Source: Pseudoalteromonas sp. SMS1
GTDB taxonomy: Bacteria; Pseudomonadota; Gammaproteobacteria; Enterobacterales; Alteromonadaceae
Length of the DNA: 64,000 nucleotides
Direction: 5' to 3'
Assembly: GCF_021530565.1 (NCBI RefSeq)
Contig: NZ_JAKGBI010000021.1
Coordinates: 1-64,000 of the forward strand
The position numbers were made by a program, and so were the translations under genes. A model generated the notes under the pieces. It searched no databases and was not told where the DNA came from. It worked only from the letters and a program-made list of their open reading frames with translations. The stretch's first letter is position 1, and each line of letters starts with the position of its first letter. This document shows positions 26,691 to 36,206 of the stretch, in pieces.

Positions 26691-27446
26691 ATGAAAGAAG
26701 AAAATCGCGATACCACACATTTTGGTTATAAAACTATCGAGTCCAATCAAAAAGAGTCACTGGTTGCAGATGTTTTTCACTCTGTCGCAGCCAAATACGA
26801 TATCATGAATGATTTTATGTCGTTCGGTATTCATCGTCTTTGGAAACGTCAAACAATCGCATGTTCTGGTGTTCGTAAAGGTCATCGAGTGCTAGATCTT
26901 GCAGGTGGCACGGGCGATTTGACCGCAAAATTTAGCCAATTAGTTGGGGAAACGGGCCAAGTTATCTTGGGTGATATCAATGACTCCATGCTTAAAGTAG
27001 GCAGAGATAAACTCAGAGACCTCGGTCTAGTCAATAATATTGAGTACGTGCAAATGAATGCACAAGCCCTGCCTTTCCCTGACAATAGTATTGATGTGAT
27101 TACCATTGCATTTGGCTTGCGTAATGTCACGGACAAAGACGAAGCCCTGCGTTCAATGTATCGAGTGCTTAAACCAGGCGGACGTTTATTGGTCCTAGAA
27201 TTTTCTAAAACTGATAACGAAGCGCTGTCTAAATTATACGATTTCTACTCCTTTAATATCTTGCCTACGATGGGCAAACTGGTAGCCAATGACAGTGAAT
27301 CATATCGTTACCTTGCTGAGTCAATTCGTATGCATCCAGATCAAGATACATTAAAGAACATGATGGAAAATGCGGGATTTGAGCAAGCCAGCTATCAGAA
27401 TTTTACAGGTGGCATAGTTGCATTGCACAGAGGATTTAAGTACTAG
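26691..27446 (+). CDS. ubiE: Ubiquinone/menaquinone C-methyltransferase
   Basis: 251 residues from MKEENRDTTHFGYKTI, the start that aligns with E. coli UbiE. An upstream in-frame start would add ten unconserved residues. The SAM motif VLDLAGGTGDLTAKFS, the NVTDKDEALRSMYRVLKPGG block and the SESYRYLAESIRMHPDQ signature are all present. It C-methylates demethylmenaquinol and the ubiquinone intermediate. First gene of ubiE-ubiJ-ubiB, the conserved proteobacterial order. Confidence 0.97.
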   Translation: MKEENRDTTHFGYKTIESNQKESLVADVFHSVAAKYDIMNDFMSFGIHRLWKRQTIACSGVRKGHRVLDLAGGTGDLTAKFSQLVGETGQVILGDINDSMLKVGRDKLRDLGLVNNIEYVQMNAQALPFPDNSIDVITIAFGLRNVTDKDEALRSMYRVLKPGGRLLVLEFSKTDNEALSKLYDFYSFNILPTMGKLVANDSESYRYLAESIRMHPDQDTLKNMMENAGFEQASYQNFTGGIVALHRGFKY

Positions 27447-27466
27447 TATCAAGGATATAAAAAGTT

Positions 27467-28063
27467 ATGTGGATATCTGTGCTCACAGCAGTTACTGAAC
27501 AAATTGTCAATCGGTTAATCACACTCGAACCCTCGCTCAGGCAAGACTTGCGCGACGCTGAGCACAGAGTCCTTGCTGTCACGCTGACCGACTTAAACCT
27601 GTCGTGTGCATTGCATTACAATGGCGATCACTGCTTTGTATACGGAAACTATCTCGACAGCGCGGATTGCCATATTACGACCGCACTAGACACGGTCTCC
27701 GAGCTAAAAGACCCCAGTCAATTAACACGCCTTATCCGTGCAAACAAGCTGGATTTACAGGGGGATATTCACCTTGCTCAAGCATACAGTAAAGCGTTCT
27801 CAAACCTGAAAATAGATTGGGCTGAACATGTATCCCGCTACCTCGGCGATGCAGGTGCACAGCACCTTGTAAACACAATTGGACAAGGTAAAAGTCGCGC
27901 TCAAAAGCATTGCGAAACCTTTGAGGACATCTTTACACAGCTATGCCAAGATGAGCTGAATGTCACTGTTCACCCACTCGAATTAGAACAATTTAAATCT
28001 CAAACAAGGGCGCTATCACAACACTTGAGCGCACTTGAACAACGTATCAACGCACTCGACTAA
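27467..28063 (+). CDS. ubiJ: Ubiquinone biosynthesis accessory factor UbiJ
   Basis: 198 residues. An N-terminal SCP2-like lipid-binding domain (about 15-110, with LDLQGDIHLAQAYSKAFSNL) and a C-terminal coiled coil (FKSQTRALSQHLSALEQRIN) form the UbiJ layout. UbiJ with UbiK organises the cytosolic Ubi complex on hydrophobic intermediates. AAGGATAT precedes the ATG. It sits between ubiE and ubiB as in E. coli. Confidence 0.93.
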   Translation: MWISVLTAVTEQIVNRLITLEPSLRQDLRDAEHRVLAVTLTDLNLSCALHYNGDHCFVYGNYLDSADCHITTALDTVSELKDPSQLTRLIRANKLDLQGDIHLAQAYSKAFSNLKIDWAEHVSRYLGDAGAQHLVNTIGQGKSRAQKHCETFEDIFTQLCQDELNVTVHPLELEQFKSQTRALSQHLSALEQRINALD

Positions 28064-28080
28064 CGATTAAGGAGCTGGAA

Positions 28081-29694
28081 TTGTCCTTCGCTCGCCTCTA
28101 CCAAATAGGTAAAACTTTTCTCAACTACGGCCTAGATGAGCTACTACCACAGCAATTACAACCCTGGTATGCGAAATTACTACGCAAGGCGCTATTTTGG
28201 CTTCCCAACAAACATACTGAAAAATCAGCAGGCGCAAGACTACGTCTTGCGTTGCAAACCCTAGGCCCGGTGTGGATTAAATTTGGCCAAATGCTTTCAA
28301 CTAGGCGAGATTTACTGCCACCAGATATCGCAATAGAACTGGCCGAACTGCAAGACAACGTGCAGCCATTTTGTGGTACCGATGCGCAAAAGCTCATTGA
28401 AAAAGCGCTCGAAATAGAGCATATCGAAGCACTGTTCGAGCAATTTGATCAACACCCTTTGGCTTCTGCATCCATTGCTCAGGTTCACAGTGCCAAACTA
28501 CACACCGACGAAGGCCTTAAGGATGTCGTGATTAAAGTTATTCGTCCCGATATCGAAAAACAAATCCTTGCTGATTTGTCTCTCATGGAGCAATTTGCAA
28601 AGTTACTCGCTGGGTTGGTCAGTGAGGGGCGCAGACTGCGTCCTGTTGAAGTCGTTAGAGAGTATCGTAAAACCCTGTTAGATGAATTGGACCTCATGCG
28701 AGAGGGCGCCAATGCGATTCAGCTGAGACGCAATTTCGAAGGCTCTGACTCTCTGTATATCCCCGAAGTTTACAGCGAATATTCACGCCAAAATGTCTTG
28801 GTCATGGAACGTATTTACGGCATACCTGTGTCTGATACTGAGACGCTTATTGAGCAAGGTACCGATATGAAGCTACTTGCCGAACGAGGGGTTGAGGTCT
28901 TTTTCACGCAAGTATTTCGAGACAGTTTTTTTCATGCCGACATGCACCCCGGCAATATCTTTGTCTCTTACGAGACCCCCCATAACCCCAAATATATCGG
29001 TATAGACTGTGGTATTGTGGGTACTTTAAACCGTGAAGACAAGCGTTACCTAGCAGAGAACTTTATTGCCTTTTTCAATCGTGACTATCGCCAAGTCGCT
29101 CAACTACATGTTGACTCCGGTTGGGTGCCGGCAGATACCTGTGTCGAAGAGTTTGAATTTGCTATTCGTACGGTTTGCGAGCCAATTTTCAATAAACCGT
29201 TAGCTGAAATTTCATTCGGCCATGTATTGGTAAACTTATTCAATACTGCCAGACGGTTTAACATGGAAGTGCAGCCTCAATTGGTTTTATTACAGAAGAC
29301 TTTGCTGTATGTCGAAGGGCTTGGTCGCCAATTGTATCCTCAACTCGATCTGTGGAAAACGGCCAAACCCTTTCTTGAACACTGGGTTCAAGAACAAGTG
29401 GGTCCGCTGGCGGTGGCGAAAAAGCTATATCAAAACTTGCCATTTTGGGCAGAAAAAATGCCTGAGCTGCCTGATTTAATATATCAAAACTTGAAGCGTC
29501 AGCATCCGCGTCCACACGCGACTTCTCATCGTCCGAGTAAGCAGTCAGTACAAAGTATCTTACTGGGCATGGCAGCCTCAACGTTTGCAATCATTGCCGG
29601 GCTATGTTTTATCGCTGGACTACATGGTGCCAGCATGGCTAATGCAACCATTGCGATATTGATATTTATCAGTGCATGGCGTAAAACAGGGTGA
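28081..29694 (+). CDS. ubiB: UbiB family atypical kinase/ATPase for ubiquinone synthesis
   Basis: 537 residues. Conserved KxGQ motif in WIKFGQMLSTRRDLLP, Ala-rich loop ASIAQVHSAKL, ECD-like DELDLMREGANA, catalytic HADMHPGNIF and metal-binding IDCGIVG. The C-terminus carries two hydrophobic helices (about 490-535) as in E. coli UbiB. It supports extraction or trafficking of ubiquinone precursors. TTG start with AAGGAG 8 bp upstream. Third gene of ubiEJB. Confidence 0.96.
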   Translation: MSFARLYQIGKTFLNYGLDELLPQQLQPWYAKLLRKALFWLPNKHTEKSAGARLRLALQTLGPVWIKFGQMLSTRRDLLPPDIAIELAELQDNVQPFCGTDAQKLIEKALEIEHIEALFEQFDQHPLASASIAQVHSAKLHTDEGLKDVVIKVIRPDIEKQILADLSLMEQFAKLLAGLVSEGRRLRPVEVVREYRKTLLDELDLMREGANAIQLRRNFEGSDSLYIPEVYSEYSRQNVLVMERIYGIPVSDTETLIEQGTDMKLLAERGVEVFFTQVFRDSFFHADMHPGNIFVSYETPHNPKYIGIDCGIVGTLNREDKRYLAENFIAFFNRDYRQVAQLHVDSGWVPADTCVEEFEFAIRTVCEPIFNKPLAEISFGHVLVNLFNTARRFNMEVQPQLVLLQKTLLYVEGLGRQLYPQLDLWKTAKPFLEHWVQEQVGPLAVAKKLYQNLPFWAEKMPELPDLIYQNLKRQHPRPHATSHRPSKQSVQSILLGMAASTFAIIAGLCFIAGLHGASMANATIAILIFISAWRKTG

Positions 29695-29759
29695 TATTTT
29701 ACGCACTCGGCGTATAATCGAATTAAACCTAACAAATAATATTAAAAAATGGAGTAACT

Positions 29760-30008
29760 ATGGGATTCGGCGGTATCAGTATTTGGCAATTATTAATTGT
29801 ATTGGCAATTATCGTATTACTTTTTGGCACTAAGAAACTACGTGGCCTCGGTGGCGATCTTGGCAATGCCGTAAAAGGCTTTAAAAATGCCATGTCAGAC
29901 GAAGAGAAAAACCAGAAAGAGTCAGAGAAGCCAAAAGAAGCAATTCAAAACCAGACTCAGCAAAACAGCAACGCAACGAGCACTGAATCTGACAAAGAAA
30001 AGGTGTAA
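29760..30008 (+). CDS. tatA: Sec-independent translocase subunit TatA
   Basis: 82 residues: short N-terminal membrane helix (SIWQLLIVLAIIVLLFG), hinge TKKLRGLGGDLGNAVKGFK, then an amphipathic helix and a charged Gln/Asn-rich tail. TatA polymerises to form the passage for folded twin-arginine substrates. GGAG precedes the ATG. First gene of tatABC, 65 bp after ubiB. Confidence 0.97.
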   Translation: MGFGGISIWQLLIVLAIIVLLFGTKKLRGLGGDLGNAVKGFKNAMSDEEKNQKESEKPKEAIQNQTQQNSNATSTESDKEKV

Positions 30009-30012
30009 TTAG

Positions 30013-30330
30013 ATGGGCATGTGGGAACTAGTCGTCGTCCTCATCGTCGGCTTAATTGTACTGGGGCCTGAAAGATTGCCAGTTGCGATACGGACGGTAA
30101 GTCGCTGGATAAAAACGCTGAAATCGGTGGCTAATTCAGTCAAAGCGGAAGTGAATGAAGAACTTCGAGTTCACGAGTTACACTCAAATCTAAAAAAAGC
30201 AGAACAACAAGATATGAGTAATTTGGCACCAGAGCTTCAGGAGTCCGTTGATGAGCTAAAAAAAGCAGCGCGGTCGGTACAACATAGCTACCAAGACACT
30301 TCTGCAGCACCACCACCTAAAAAAGATTAA
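30013..30330 (+). CDS. tatB: Sec-independent translocase subunit TatB
   Basis: 105 residues with N-terminal helix MWELVVVLIVGLIVLGPERL, the GPERLP motif typical of TatB, followed by an amphipathic helix and a soluble tail. With TatC it forms the twin-arginine signal receptor. It starts 4 bp after tatA. It is short compared with E. coli TatB (171 residues), within the range for marine gammaproteobacteria. Confidence 0.95.
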   Translation: MGMWELVVVLIVGLIVLGPERLPVAIRTVSRWIKTLKSVANSVKAEVNEELRVHELHSNLKKAEQQDMSNLAPELQESVDELKKAARSVQHSYQDTSAAPPPKKD

Positions 30331-30355
30331 ATACTAAGAAGTAACGGGAATTTTC

Positions 30356-31102
30356 ATGTCCGACACGGCAACTAGTGGCTTTATAAGCCATCTAATTGAA
30401 CTTAGAGATCGATTGATCAGAGCACTGGCTAGTGTACTAGTGATTTTTCTTGCTCTGGTATATTTTGCCAATGACATTTATGCTTTTGTTGCAAACCCAC
30501 TGGTTCTGAGCTTGCCAGAAAATACCACAATGATAGCGACAGATGTTACGGCACCATTTTTTGCCCCTTTCAAGCTCACCTTGTTTATCTCTTTGTTCTT
30601 GGCAATCCCTTTCATATTGCACCAAGTGTGGGGATTTTTAGCACCGGGCTTATACAAACATGAGAAACGCATGCTCATGCCAATTTTGTTATCCAGCGTA
30701 ATACTTTTTTATGCTGGCATCGCATTTTGTTACTATGTTGTCATGCCCATTATTCTTGGCTTTTTAACCGCTGCGGGTCCATCCATGATGACCTTGTCAC
30801 CAGATATCAGCAGTTACTTGGCCTTTATTTTAAAACTGTTTTTCGCTTTTGGCGTGGCCTTTGAAATTCCAGTGGCCATTATGCTTTTGTGTTGGAGTGG
30901 TGTCGCGACAACGCAAGGTCTTAAAGAAAAGCGTCCTTATATTGTCGTCGGGGCTTTTGTTGTAGCCATGTTCCTCACCCCCCCCGATGTGTTGTCTCAA
31001 ACTTTGTTGGCTCTACCTATGCTGCTGTTATTCGAAATTGGAATCATTTTAGCTGGTGTATATAGTAAGAAGTCACAACAACAGGAAATCAATAATGAAT
31101 AA
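30356..31102 (+). CDS. tatC: Sec-independent translocase subunit TatC
   Basis: 248 residues, six membrane helices. The N-terminus FISHLIELRDRLIRAL contains the twin-arginine signal recognition site (HLxELRxR). FxLP-type segments and PDVLSQTLLALPMLLLFEIG are conserved. Its last 8 bp overlap the next gene, so the small exported protein is coupled to it. Confidence 0.97.
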   Translation: MSDTATSGFISHLIELRDRLIRALASVLVIFLALVYFANDIYAFVANPLVLSLPENTTMIATDVTAPFFAPFKLTLFISLFLAIPFILHQVWGFLAPGLYKHEKRMLMPILLSSVILFYAGIAFCYYVVMPIILGFLTAAGPSMMTLSPDISSYLAFILKLFFAFGVAFEIPVAIMLLCWSGVATTQGLKEKRPYIVVGAFVVAMFLTPPDVLSQTLLALPMLLLFEIGIILAGVYSKKSQQQEINNE

Positions 31103-31619
31103 AGTTTTTGCAGTACTTGCTTTTGGTTTATCCGTCACTGCCAATGCGAACACAGTCGACATTGCGGCGCTAGAGTCTTGTACGACAATTCAAAATGCAC
31201 TTAAACGCCTTGTCTGTTTTGATGAAACCATGGCTGGTAACCAAAGTACTGCCGCCGCCCCCACTCAACACGCTGTCACTGACAGTGCATCATTGCCAAC
31301 CGCTACACAGGCCCTAGCTCCAGCAACGACAGCCGCAAAACCGCAATCAGCAGAGCAAAAGTTTGGCCTTGAAAATAAGGTCAAAGAGCAGCTGTCCGAT
31401 ATTGAAAATATGACGCTTGAAGTAGTGAAGTTGAAAGAGTCTGCGCGCGGAATACGTACATTTACTTTGGCCAATGGGCATGTTTGGAAACAAATAGGCA
31501 GTGATTCATTTTTCGCCAAAGTGGGCGATGACGTTACCATCAAACGTGCTGCTTTTAATTCTTACTTAATGAACAAAGCTGGTTCTAATCGCTCTATCAG
31601 GGTGAAAAGACTACAATAA
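31095..31619 (+). CDS. Small exported protein of unknown function between tatC and tatD
   Basis: 174 residues from ATG 31095, which has AGGA upstream. An upstream in-frame start would lie inside tatC and give no signal peptide. The signal peptide ends TANA-NT. Next comes ESCTTIQNALKRLVCFDETM: two Cys around an RLxCFD motif, a pattern found in many exported proteobacterial proteins. A Thr/Ala-rich linker follows, then a C-terminal module (NGHVWKQIGSDSFFAKVGDD) ending in basic residues. Function unknown. Confidence 0.75.
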   Translation: MNKVFAVLAFGLSVTANANTVDIAALESCTTIQNALKRLVCFDETMAGNQSTAAAPTQHAVTDSASLPTATQALAPATTAAKPQSAEQKFGLENKVKEQLSDIENMTLEVVKLKESARGIRTFTLANGHVWKQIGSDSFFAKVGDDVTIKRAAFNSYLMNKAGSNRSIRVKRLQ

Positions 31620-32414
31620 ATGCAGCAGACCATGATCGACGCAGGCGTAAACTTGACTAGCCCTCAATTTGAAAAAGACAGAGGGGCTGTACTTGAGCGG
31701 GCACGAGCAGCAAACATTGCGAATATGCTGCTCATAGGCTGCGATATCCAATCGAGCATTGAAAGCCAAGTAATGGCCAGATCATATGGGTTTTGCAGTA
31801 CGGCTGGTGTTCATCCACATGATGCCAAAGATGCACCTGAGGACTTGGCACACCAACTTACTGAGCTTGCGAGCTCGGAAGAAGTAGTGGCAATTGGTGA
31901 ATGTGGACTCGACTTCAACAGAGACTTTTCACCCCGACCCATTCAAGAACAGGTCTGTATCACGCAGCTGCAACTGGCAGAGCAACTTGCGATGCCAGTG
32001 TATTTACATGAAAGAGATGCGCACCTTCGCCTAAAAGCACTGCTCGAAGACGTTAACGTAAAAGGCGTGTTGCATTGTTTCACTGGCGATAAAGCTGCGC
32101 TGAGATACTACCTAGACTACGGTCTAATGATCGGCGTAACGGGCTGGGTTTGCGACGAAAGACGAGGCCAGCAACTGAGAGAATTGATCCAATATATTCC
32201 CAATGATAGGTTGCTGATAGAAACAGACGCGCCCTATTTACTGCCACGCACGCTCAAGCCAAAACCTAAATCGAGACGAAATGAACCCGCATATCTCAGA
32301 GAGATTGCGACACACATTGCAAGCCTAAAAGATGCGACCACTGATGCCATTGCAACTTGTAGCAGCAATAATTTTAATGCGTTATTCTCACCTCATCTGA
32401 CGGATGGATATTAA
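31620..32414 (+). CDS. tatD: TatD family metal-dependent DNase
   Basis: A 264-residue TIM-barrel hydrolase. MIDAGVNLTSPQFEKDR at the N-terminus replaces the usual DxHxH with the TatD-type DxGVN. GVHPHDAKD, AIGECGLDFNRDFSPR, the His in VYLHERDA, and ETDAPYLLPR follow the family. E. coli TatD is a 3'-5' exonuclease active in DNA repair and is not needed for Tat export. Its ATG directly follows the preceding stop codon. Confidence 0.94.
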   Translation: MQQTMIDAGVNLTSPQFEKDRGAVLERARAANIANMLLIGCDIQSSIESQVMARSYGFCSTAGVHPHDAKDAPEDLAHQLTELASSEEVVAIGECGLDFNRDFSPRPIQEQVCITQLQLAEQLAMPVYLHERDAHLRLKALLEDVNVKGVLHCFTGDKAALRYYLDYGLMIGVTGWVCDERRGQQLRELIQYIPNDRLLIETDAPYLLPRTLKPKPKSRRNEPAYLREIATHIASLKDATTDAIATCSSNNFNALFSPHLTDGY

Positions 32415-32417
32415 CAG

Positions 32418-34292
32418 ATGAGGGGAATGCTGCTGTTGTTAGTGATGCTAACCAGTTTGTCAGCTTGGTCCAGTGAGACAGAGTCAGAAACCAGCGCAAG
32501 CAATGTATTTGTATTGCCCGCCCAGTTTCGCCATGAAGCTGCCTTACCATTTAGCTATACCGTTTCTCATCACAACCACATTGACGCTTTGCTCGCCAGC
32601 GCTCCTAAGTGGCAACAACATGATGCAGGCGCGTTAAACTTAGGTGAAGTTGACGACCAAGTATGGCTTAAAGTTATCCTAAAAAATGACAGCCTAATAG
32701 AAATCCCATTGCTACTCAGTATCAATAATAATCTCCTAGACAGCATCACAGCTTATATTTTACAGGCAAATCACTCTATCTTGACGCTTGATTTGGGTGA
32801 TAGCCGGCCACTTGTGCAAAGGCCCATCAAACATGAAGCCCAGTTAGTGCCCCTTGAAATTCCGGGGAAAAACCAAATTGTCGTGTATTTGAACGTGCGC
32901 CATCATGGCGCTTTAAATATCCCTTTGAGTTTGTGGCACCCAGTTGAATACTTAAAATATAAAAGTAAATTTAATCTCATCTACGGCATACTTGCCGGGT
33001 TTATTCTTGCAATGATAGCCACCAATTTTATGATGTATAGTTTCACACGTCGTAAATACTTTCTGCACGGCACCTTACTACTCACCAGTATATGGCTGTT
33101 ACTTGTACACTTATATGGTTTTGGTTACCGCTATCTATATGCTGATTGGCAATGGATGCAGCAATATGGCCAAAGTATCTTAGTGCTTATGTCGACGCTT
33201 CTCCTGATACCGATACAACGCAGTGCCATATTGCCTGTAACTCATCGAGAAAATGTTGATAATAAACTCAAATATTTGCTTATCATTAGCTGCCTAGTGA
33301 CGGTTATTTGTACATTGTTGCCCATTTCATTCGCAATGAAATGCGCCTATGTCTTTTCAATTGCATTGGTACTGTACTTCTGCGGTATTACGCTCTTTGC
33401 CAACGCCACTAAATTCAGCCACAAGCTTGTCGTCATTGGCGTTTATGTCTCACTACTGATTTCTCTTTGCTACCAATTTGGCTTTGAGTTGGGACTACTT
33501 TCAGGCGCGCTCTTGGAGCGTCCTGTGACCTATTTGTGCTCTTTATTTTTATGTTCGTATGTTAGCTATATCCTTGCAAAGCAGTATATTGCTGAGCGCG
33601 AAGCGCATATCAAACAACAGGAGCATAAACTCGCGAAAACACGTGCCGAAGATGCCTTACTCAAAGAGAAATTAATTATCCAAGAACAGGCTAGAGAAGA
33701 TCTCGAAAGTAGTATTGATGAACGAACTTTTGAGCTTCAGGTGACACTTCGAGAGCTCGAAGAAAAAAATCGCGAGCTAGAAAAGCTCAATATGGAAGAC
33801 CCGCTCACGAAAGTGAAAAATCGCCGTTACTTTGATAAACGCCTCATGATGGAAGTTCGCCGCTCACGACGTGAACAAACAACATTGAGCGTCATTATGC
33901 TGGATATTGATCACTTTAAGCGCGTTAACGATGTCTATGGCCATCTTGCTGGCGATCATACAATTTGCGCTTTCGCGCACAGCATTCAACAGCATTTGAA
34001 ACGACCACACGACGAAGTCTTCCGTTACGGCGGAGAAGAGTTTGTGATCTTATTGCCAAATACTAGTCAACAAGGTGCACACGATATTGCGCAGCAAATT
34101 CGAGAAGCAACCGAGCAATGCGTCGTGAATATTGCCGATCAAACGATTCGCTTTACAACCAGTGCTGGTGTTTACAGCGCAATAGCAACAGATACCCAAA
34201 ACCCCACTATTTTTACCGATTTGGCCGATAAAGCATTGTATGAAGCAAAGCAACAAGGTCGAAATCGCGTTTGTACATATCAACTTAAGTAG
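32418..34292 (+). CDS. 7TM diguanylate cyclase with intact GGEEF and I-site
   Basis: 624 residues. Signal peptide, then an extracellular 7TMR-DISM-type beta domain (about 30-175), seven membrane helices (about 185-390), a coiled coil (395-455), and a GGDEF domain. The active site is GGEEF at 538-542, with LDIDHFKRVND for metal binding. An RxxD inhibitory site (RPHD, 529-532) stands exactly five residues upstream. It is therefore a likely active, feedback-inhibited cyclase. It starts 4 bp after tatD. Confidence 0.93.
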   Translation: MRGMLLLLVMLTSLSAWSSETESETSASNVFVLPAQFRHEAALPFSYTVSHHNHIDALLASAPKWQQHDAGALNLGEVDDQVWLKVILKNDSLIEIPLLLSINNNLLDSITAYILQANHSILTLDLGDSRPLVQRPIKHEAQLVPLEIPGKNQIVVYLNVRHHGALNIPLSLWHPVEYLKYKSKFNLIYGILAGFILAMIATNFMMYSFTRRKYFLHGTLLLTSIWLLLVHLYGFGYRYLYADWQWMQQYGQSILVLMSTLLLIPIQRSAILPVTHRENVDNKLKYLLIISCLVTVICTLLPISFAMKCAYVFSIALVLYFCGITLFANATKFSHKLVVIGVYVSLLISLCYQFGFELGLLSGALLERPVTYLCSLFLCSYVSYILAKQYIAEREAHIKQQEHKLAKTRAEDALLKEKLIIQEQAREDLESSIDERTFELQVTLRELEEKNRELEKLNMEDPLTKVKNRRYFDKRLMMEVRRSRREQTTLSVIMLDIDHFKRVNDVYGHLAGDHTICAFAHSIQQHLKRPHDEVFRYGGEEFVILLPNTSQQGAHDIAQQIREATEQCVVNIADQTIRFTTSAGVYSAIATDTQNPTIFTDLADKALYEAKQQGRNRVCTYQLK

Positions 34293-34302
34293 GAGACTTA
34301 AT

Positions 34303-35313
34303 GTGGCTCAATCTGGACTCGATCTTTTTCCCTACACGCGCATGCGCCGCATGCGTCGCGATGATTTCTCGCGACGCTTAATGTGTGAAAACTCATTAAC
34401 AGTTGCTGATCTCATTTACCCTGTCTTCGTGTTGGAAGGAACAAACCGCCGTGAAGCGATCCCATCGATGCCTGGAATAGAACGTCTTTCTATCGACTTA
34501 TTGATTGAAGAGGCAAAACAGCTACAGGATTTGGGTGTGCCTGCAATCGCCATTTTCCCTGTCACACCAGCTGACAAAAAATCACTAATGGCCGAAGAAG
34601 CATATAGTCCAGAGGGACTCGCACAACGTACAGTACGTGCGCTCAAAGAGGCTTGTCCACAACTCGGCGTCATCACGGATGTCGCTTTAGATCCATTCAC
34701 TGTACATGGCCAAGATGGCATCATAGATGAAGATGGCTATGTCATGAATGACGTGACTACTGAGGTTTTAATTAAACAAGCGCTGTCACATGCCGATGCT
34801 GGCGCGGATGTCGTGGCCCCCTCTGATATGATGGATGGCCGTATAGGCGCGATTCGTGACGCATTGGAGGAAGCTGGCCACATTCATACTCGGATCATGG
34901 CATATTCAGCTAAATATGCATCTAGTTACTATGGCCCATTTAGGGATGCCGTTGGGTCAGCAGGCAACCTCAAAGGGGCAGATAAAAAAACTTACCAAAT
35001 GGATCCGGCTAATTCAGATGAAGCACTGCGTGAAGTTGCACTGGATCTGCAAGAAGGTGCGGATATGGTCATGGTCAAGCCTGGCATGCCATATTTAGAT
35101 ATCGTACGTAGAGTAAAAGATGAATTTGGTGTGCCCACTTTTGCTTATCAAGTCAGTGGGGAATATGCCATGCACAAAGCGGCGATTGATAACGGTTGGT
35201 TGGCAGAAAAACCGACGATTATGGAATCCTTGTTAGCGTTTAAGCGTGCAGGTGCAGATGGCATTTTGACTTACTTCGCGAAACAAGTCGCTATATGGTT
35301 GAATGAAAAATAA
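34303..35313 (+). CDS. hemB: Delta-aminolevulinic acid dehydratase (porphobilinogen synthase)
   Basis: 336 residues from GTG 34303, chosen because AGGAG lies 7 bp upstream and the N-terminus (AQSGLDLFPYTRMRRMRRDD) matches the Pseudomonas-type enzyme. It condenses two ALA molecules in haem synthesis. Active-site lysines are Lys204 (AYSAKYASSYYGP) and Lys259 (MVKPGMPYLD). The metal region is DVALDPFTVHGQDG, lacking the three zinc cysteines, so it belongs to the Mg-dependent class. Confidence 0.97.
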   Translation: MAQSGLDLFPYTRMRRMRRDDFSRRLMCENSLTVADLIYPVFVLEGTNRREAIPSMPGIERLSIDLLIEEAKQLQDLGVPAIAIFPVTPADKKSLMAEEAYSPEGLAQRTVRALKEACPQLGVITDVALDPFTVHGQDGIIDEDGYVMNDVTTEVLIKQALSHADAGADVVAPSDMMDGRIGAIRDALEEAGHIHTRIMAYSAKYASSYYGPFRDAVGSAGNLKGADKKTYQMDPANSDEALREVALDLQEGADMVMVKPGMPYLDIVRRVKDEFGVPTFAYQVSGEYAMHKAAIDNGWLAEKPTIMESLLAFKRAGADGILTYFAKQVAIWLNEK

Positions 35314-35328
35314 CGTATCACGATAGAT

Positions 35329-35361
35329 AAAAAAGGCGCTATTCATAAGCGCCTTTTTTTT
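35329..35361 (+). terminator. Rho-independent terminator of hemB
   Basis: AAAAAAGGCGCT and AGCGCCTTTTTTTT form a stem with a 7-nt loop ending in a long T-run, 16 bp after the hemB stop. Confidence 0.93.
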
Positions 35362-35756
35362 CACCTGCGGTATGTCGACTCACCGTGCAGCAACGAAAGG
35401 AGTTGCGCACCATTCAAAAATACACAGAGACATGTGGAAAACAGTTTTCACCCCCCTTTTAACCAAATGAATACAAGGTCCATTACCAAGGGTATGATCG
35501 CTCATGGCTCACCGCTTTGTTTATTGCAGCCTAAAAAGCAACATCTGGTGGCTTTTGGGACGACTTCCGCATAGATGGATAATTCGCCTTTTAGCTAGCC
35601 CGAAATAGCAATAATGAAGCACGTAGTGAGCTTGAATAAGTTTTTCGATGAAGGTGTGAAACCTCGACTTTATAAGATAGCGTTCAAAGGTGTTGATACC
35701 CCAAGCAACCAATCAGAGCTTCGTATTCACCCCCTAGTTTGCGACTATCCGAATAG
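35362..35756. other. Non-coding stretch between hemB and a small membrane protein gene
   Basis: About 395 bp. One 63-codon minus-strand reading frame (35521-35712) is present but lacks recognisable similarity and a good ribosome-binding site. The region otherwise shows no motif I recognise. It could be the decayed remnant of a gene. Confidence 0.4.
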
Positions 35757-35782
35757 TAAAAAAGCGCCGAAGGCGCTCTTTT
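35757..35782 (-). terminator. Rho-independent terminator of the small membrane protein gene
   Basis: On the minus strand AGCGCC-TTC-GGCGCT is followed by TTTTTT. It overlaps the end of the gene ending at 35781. Confidence 0.85.
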
Positions 35783-36206
35783 AAGCTTTCACTTGTAACG
35801 CAACTTCACCGATTAGTGCACAGTCAAATAATTTGGCAGCCTTTTGTACGTCCTCTATATCAACTGACCAAAATAAAAACAGAACTTGCTTTTTAGACTT
35901 AAGCTCCACGGAAACCGTGTTTGCACCGAGGATCTTTATCACTTTAATCGCAGCTATTTCATCACTGTGCAAGTAACATGTTTTTGAGAGGCATTTATAG
36001 CTAAACCCTGCCCTATCGATATGTACATACCTGTGCTTCTGTTGGATAAGCAATAGCGAGATAAATATATAAAGTGCACTTACACCCATAATTAAATACG
36101 CTAATTGCGACATTCCAAGACTTGAAAATATTGTGAAAAATAATGCGGTTAATAGTATTTGTATCGAATATACATACCAATTGATTCGCAAATTGACTGT
36201 TTTCAT
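35781..36206 (-). CDS. Small membrane protein with two helices, unknown function
   Basis: 141 residues starting MKTVNLRINWYVYSIQ. This ATG has GGAGGT 4 bp upstream. Two hydrophobic helices (about 11-30 and 35-55) are followed by a 75-residue PH-like soluble domain (YVHIDRAGFSYKCLSKTCYL). The gene is AT-rich like the 500 bp upstream and has its own terminator. I do not recognise the family; a bacterial PH-domain protein is one possibility. Confidence 0.6.
   Translation of the reverse strand: MKTVNLRINWYVYSIQILLTALFFTIFSSLGMSQLAYLIMGVSALYIFISLLLIQQKHRYVHIDRAGFSYKCLSKTCYLHSDEIAAIKVIKILGANTVSVELKSKKQVLFLFWSVDIEDVQKAAKLFDCALIGEVALQVKA

Noticed and set aside
34240..34302. Longer hemB reading frame starting inside the diguanylate cyclase gene
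   Set aside because: The GTG at 34303 has a strong AGGAG site and fits the family N-terminus.
35521..35712. 63-codon reading frame on the minus strand between hemB and the small membrane protein gene
   Set aside because: No recognisable similarity, no good ribosome-binding site, and base composition like non-coding DNA. Reported only as part of the intergenic region.
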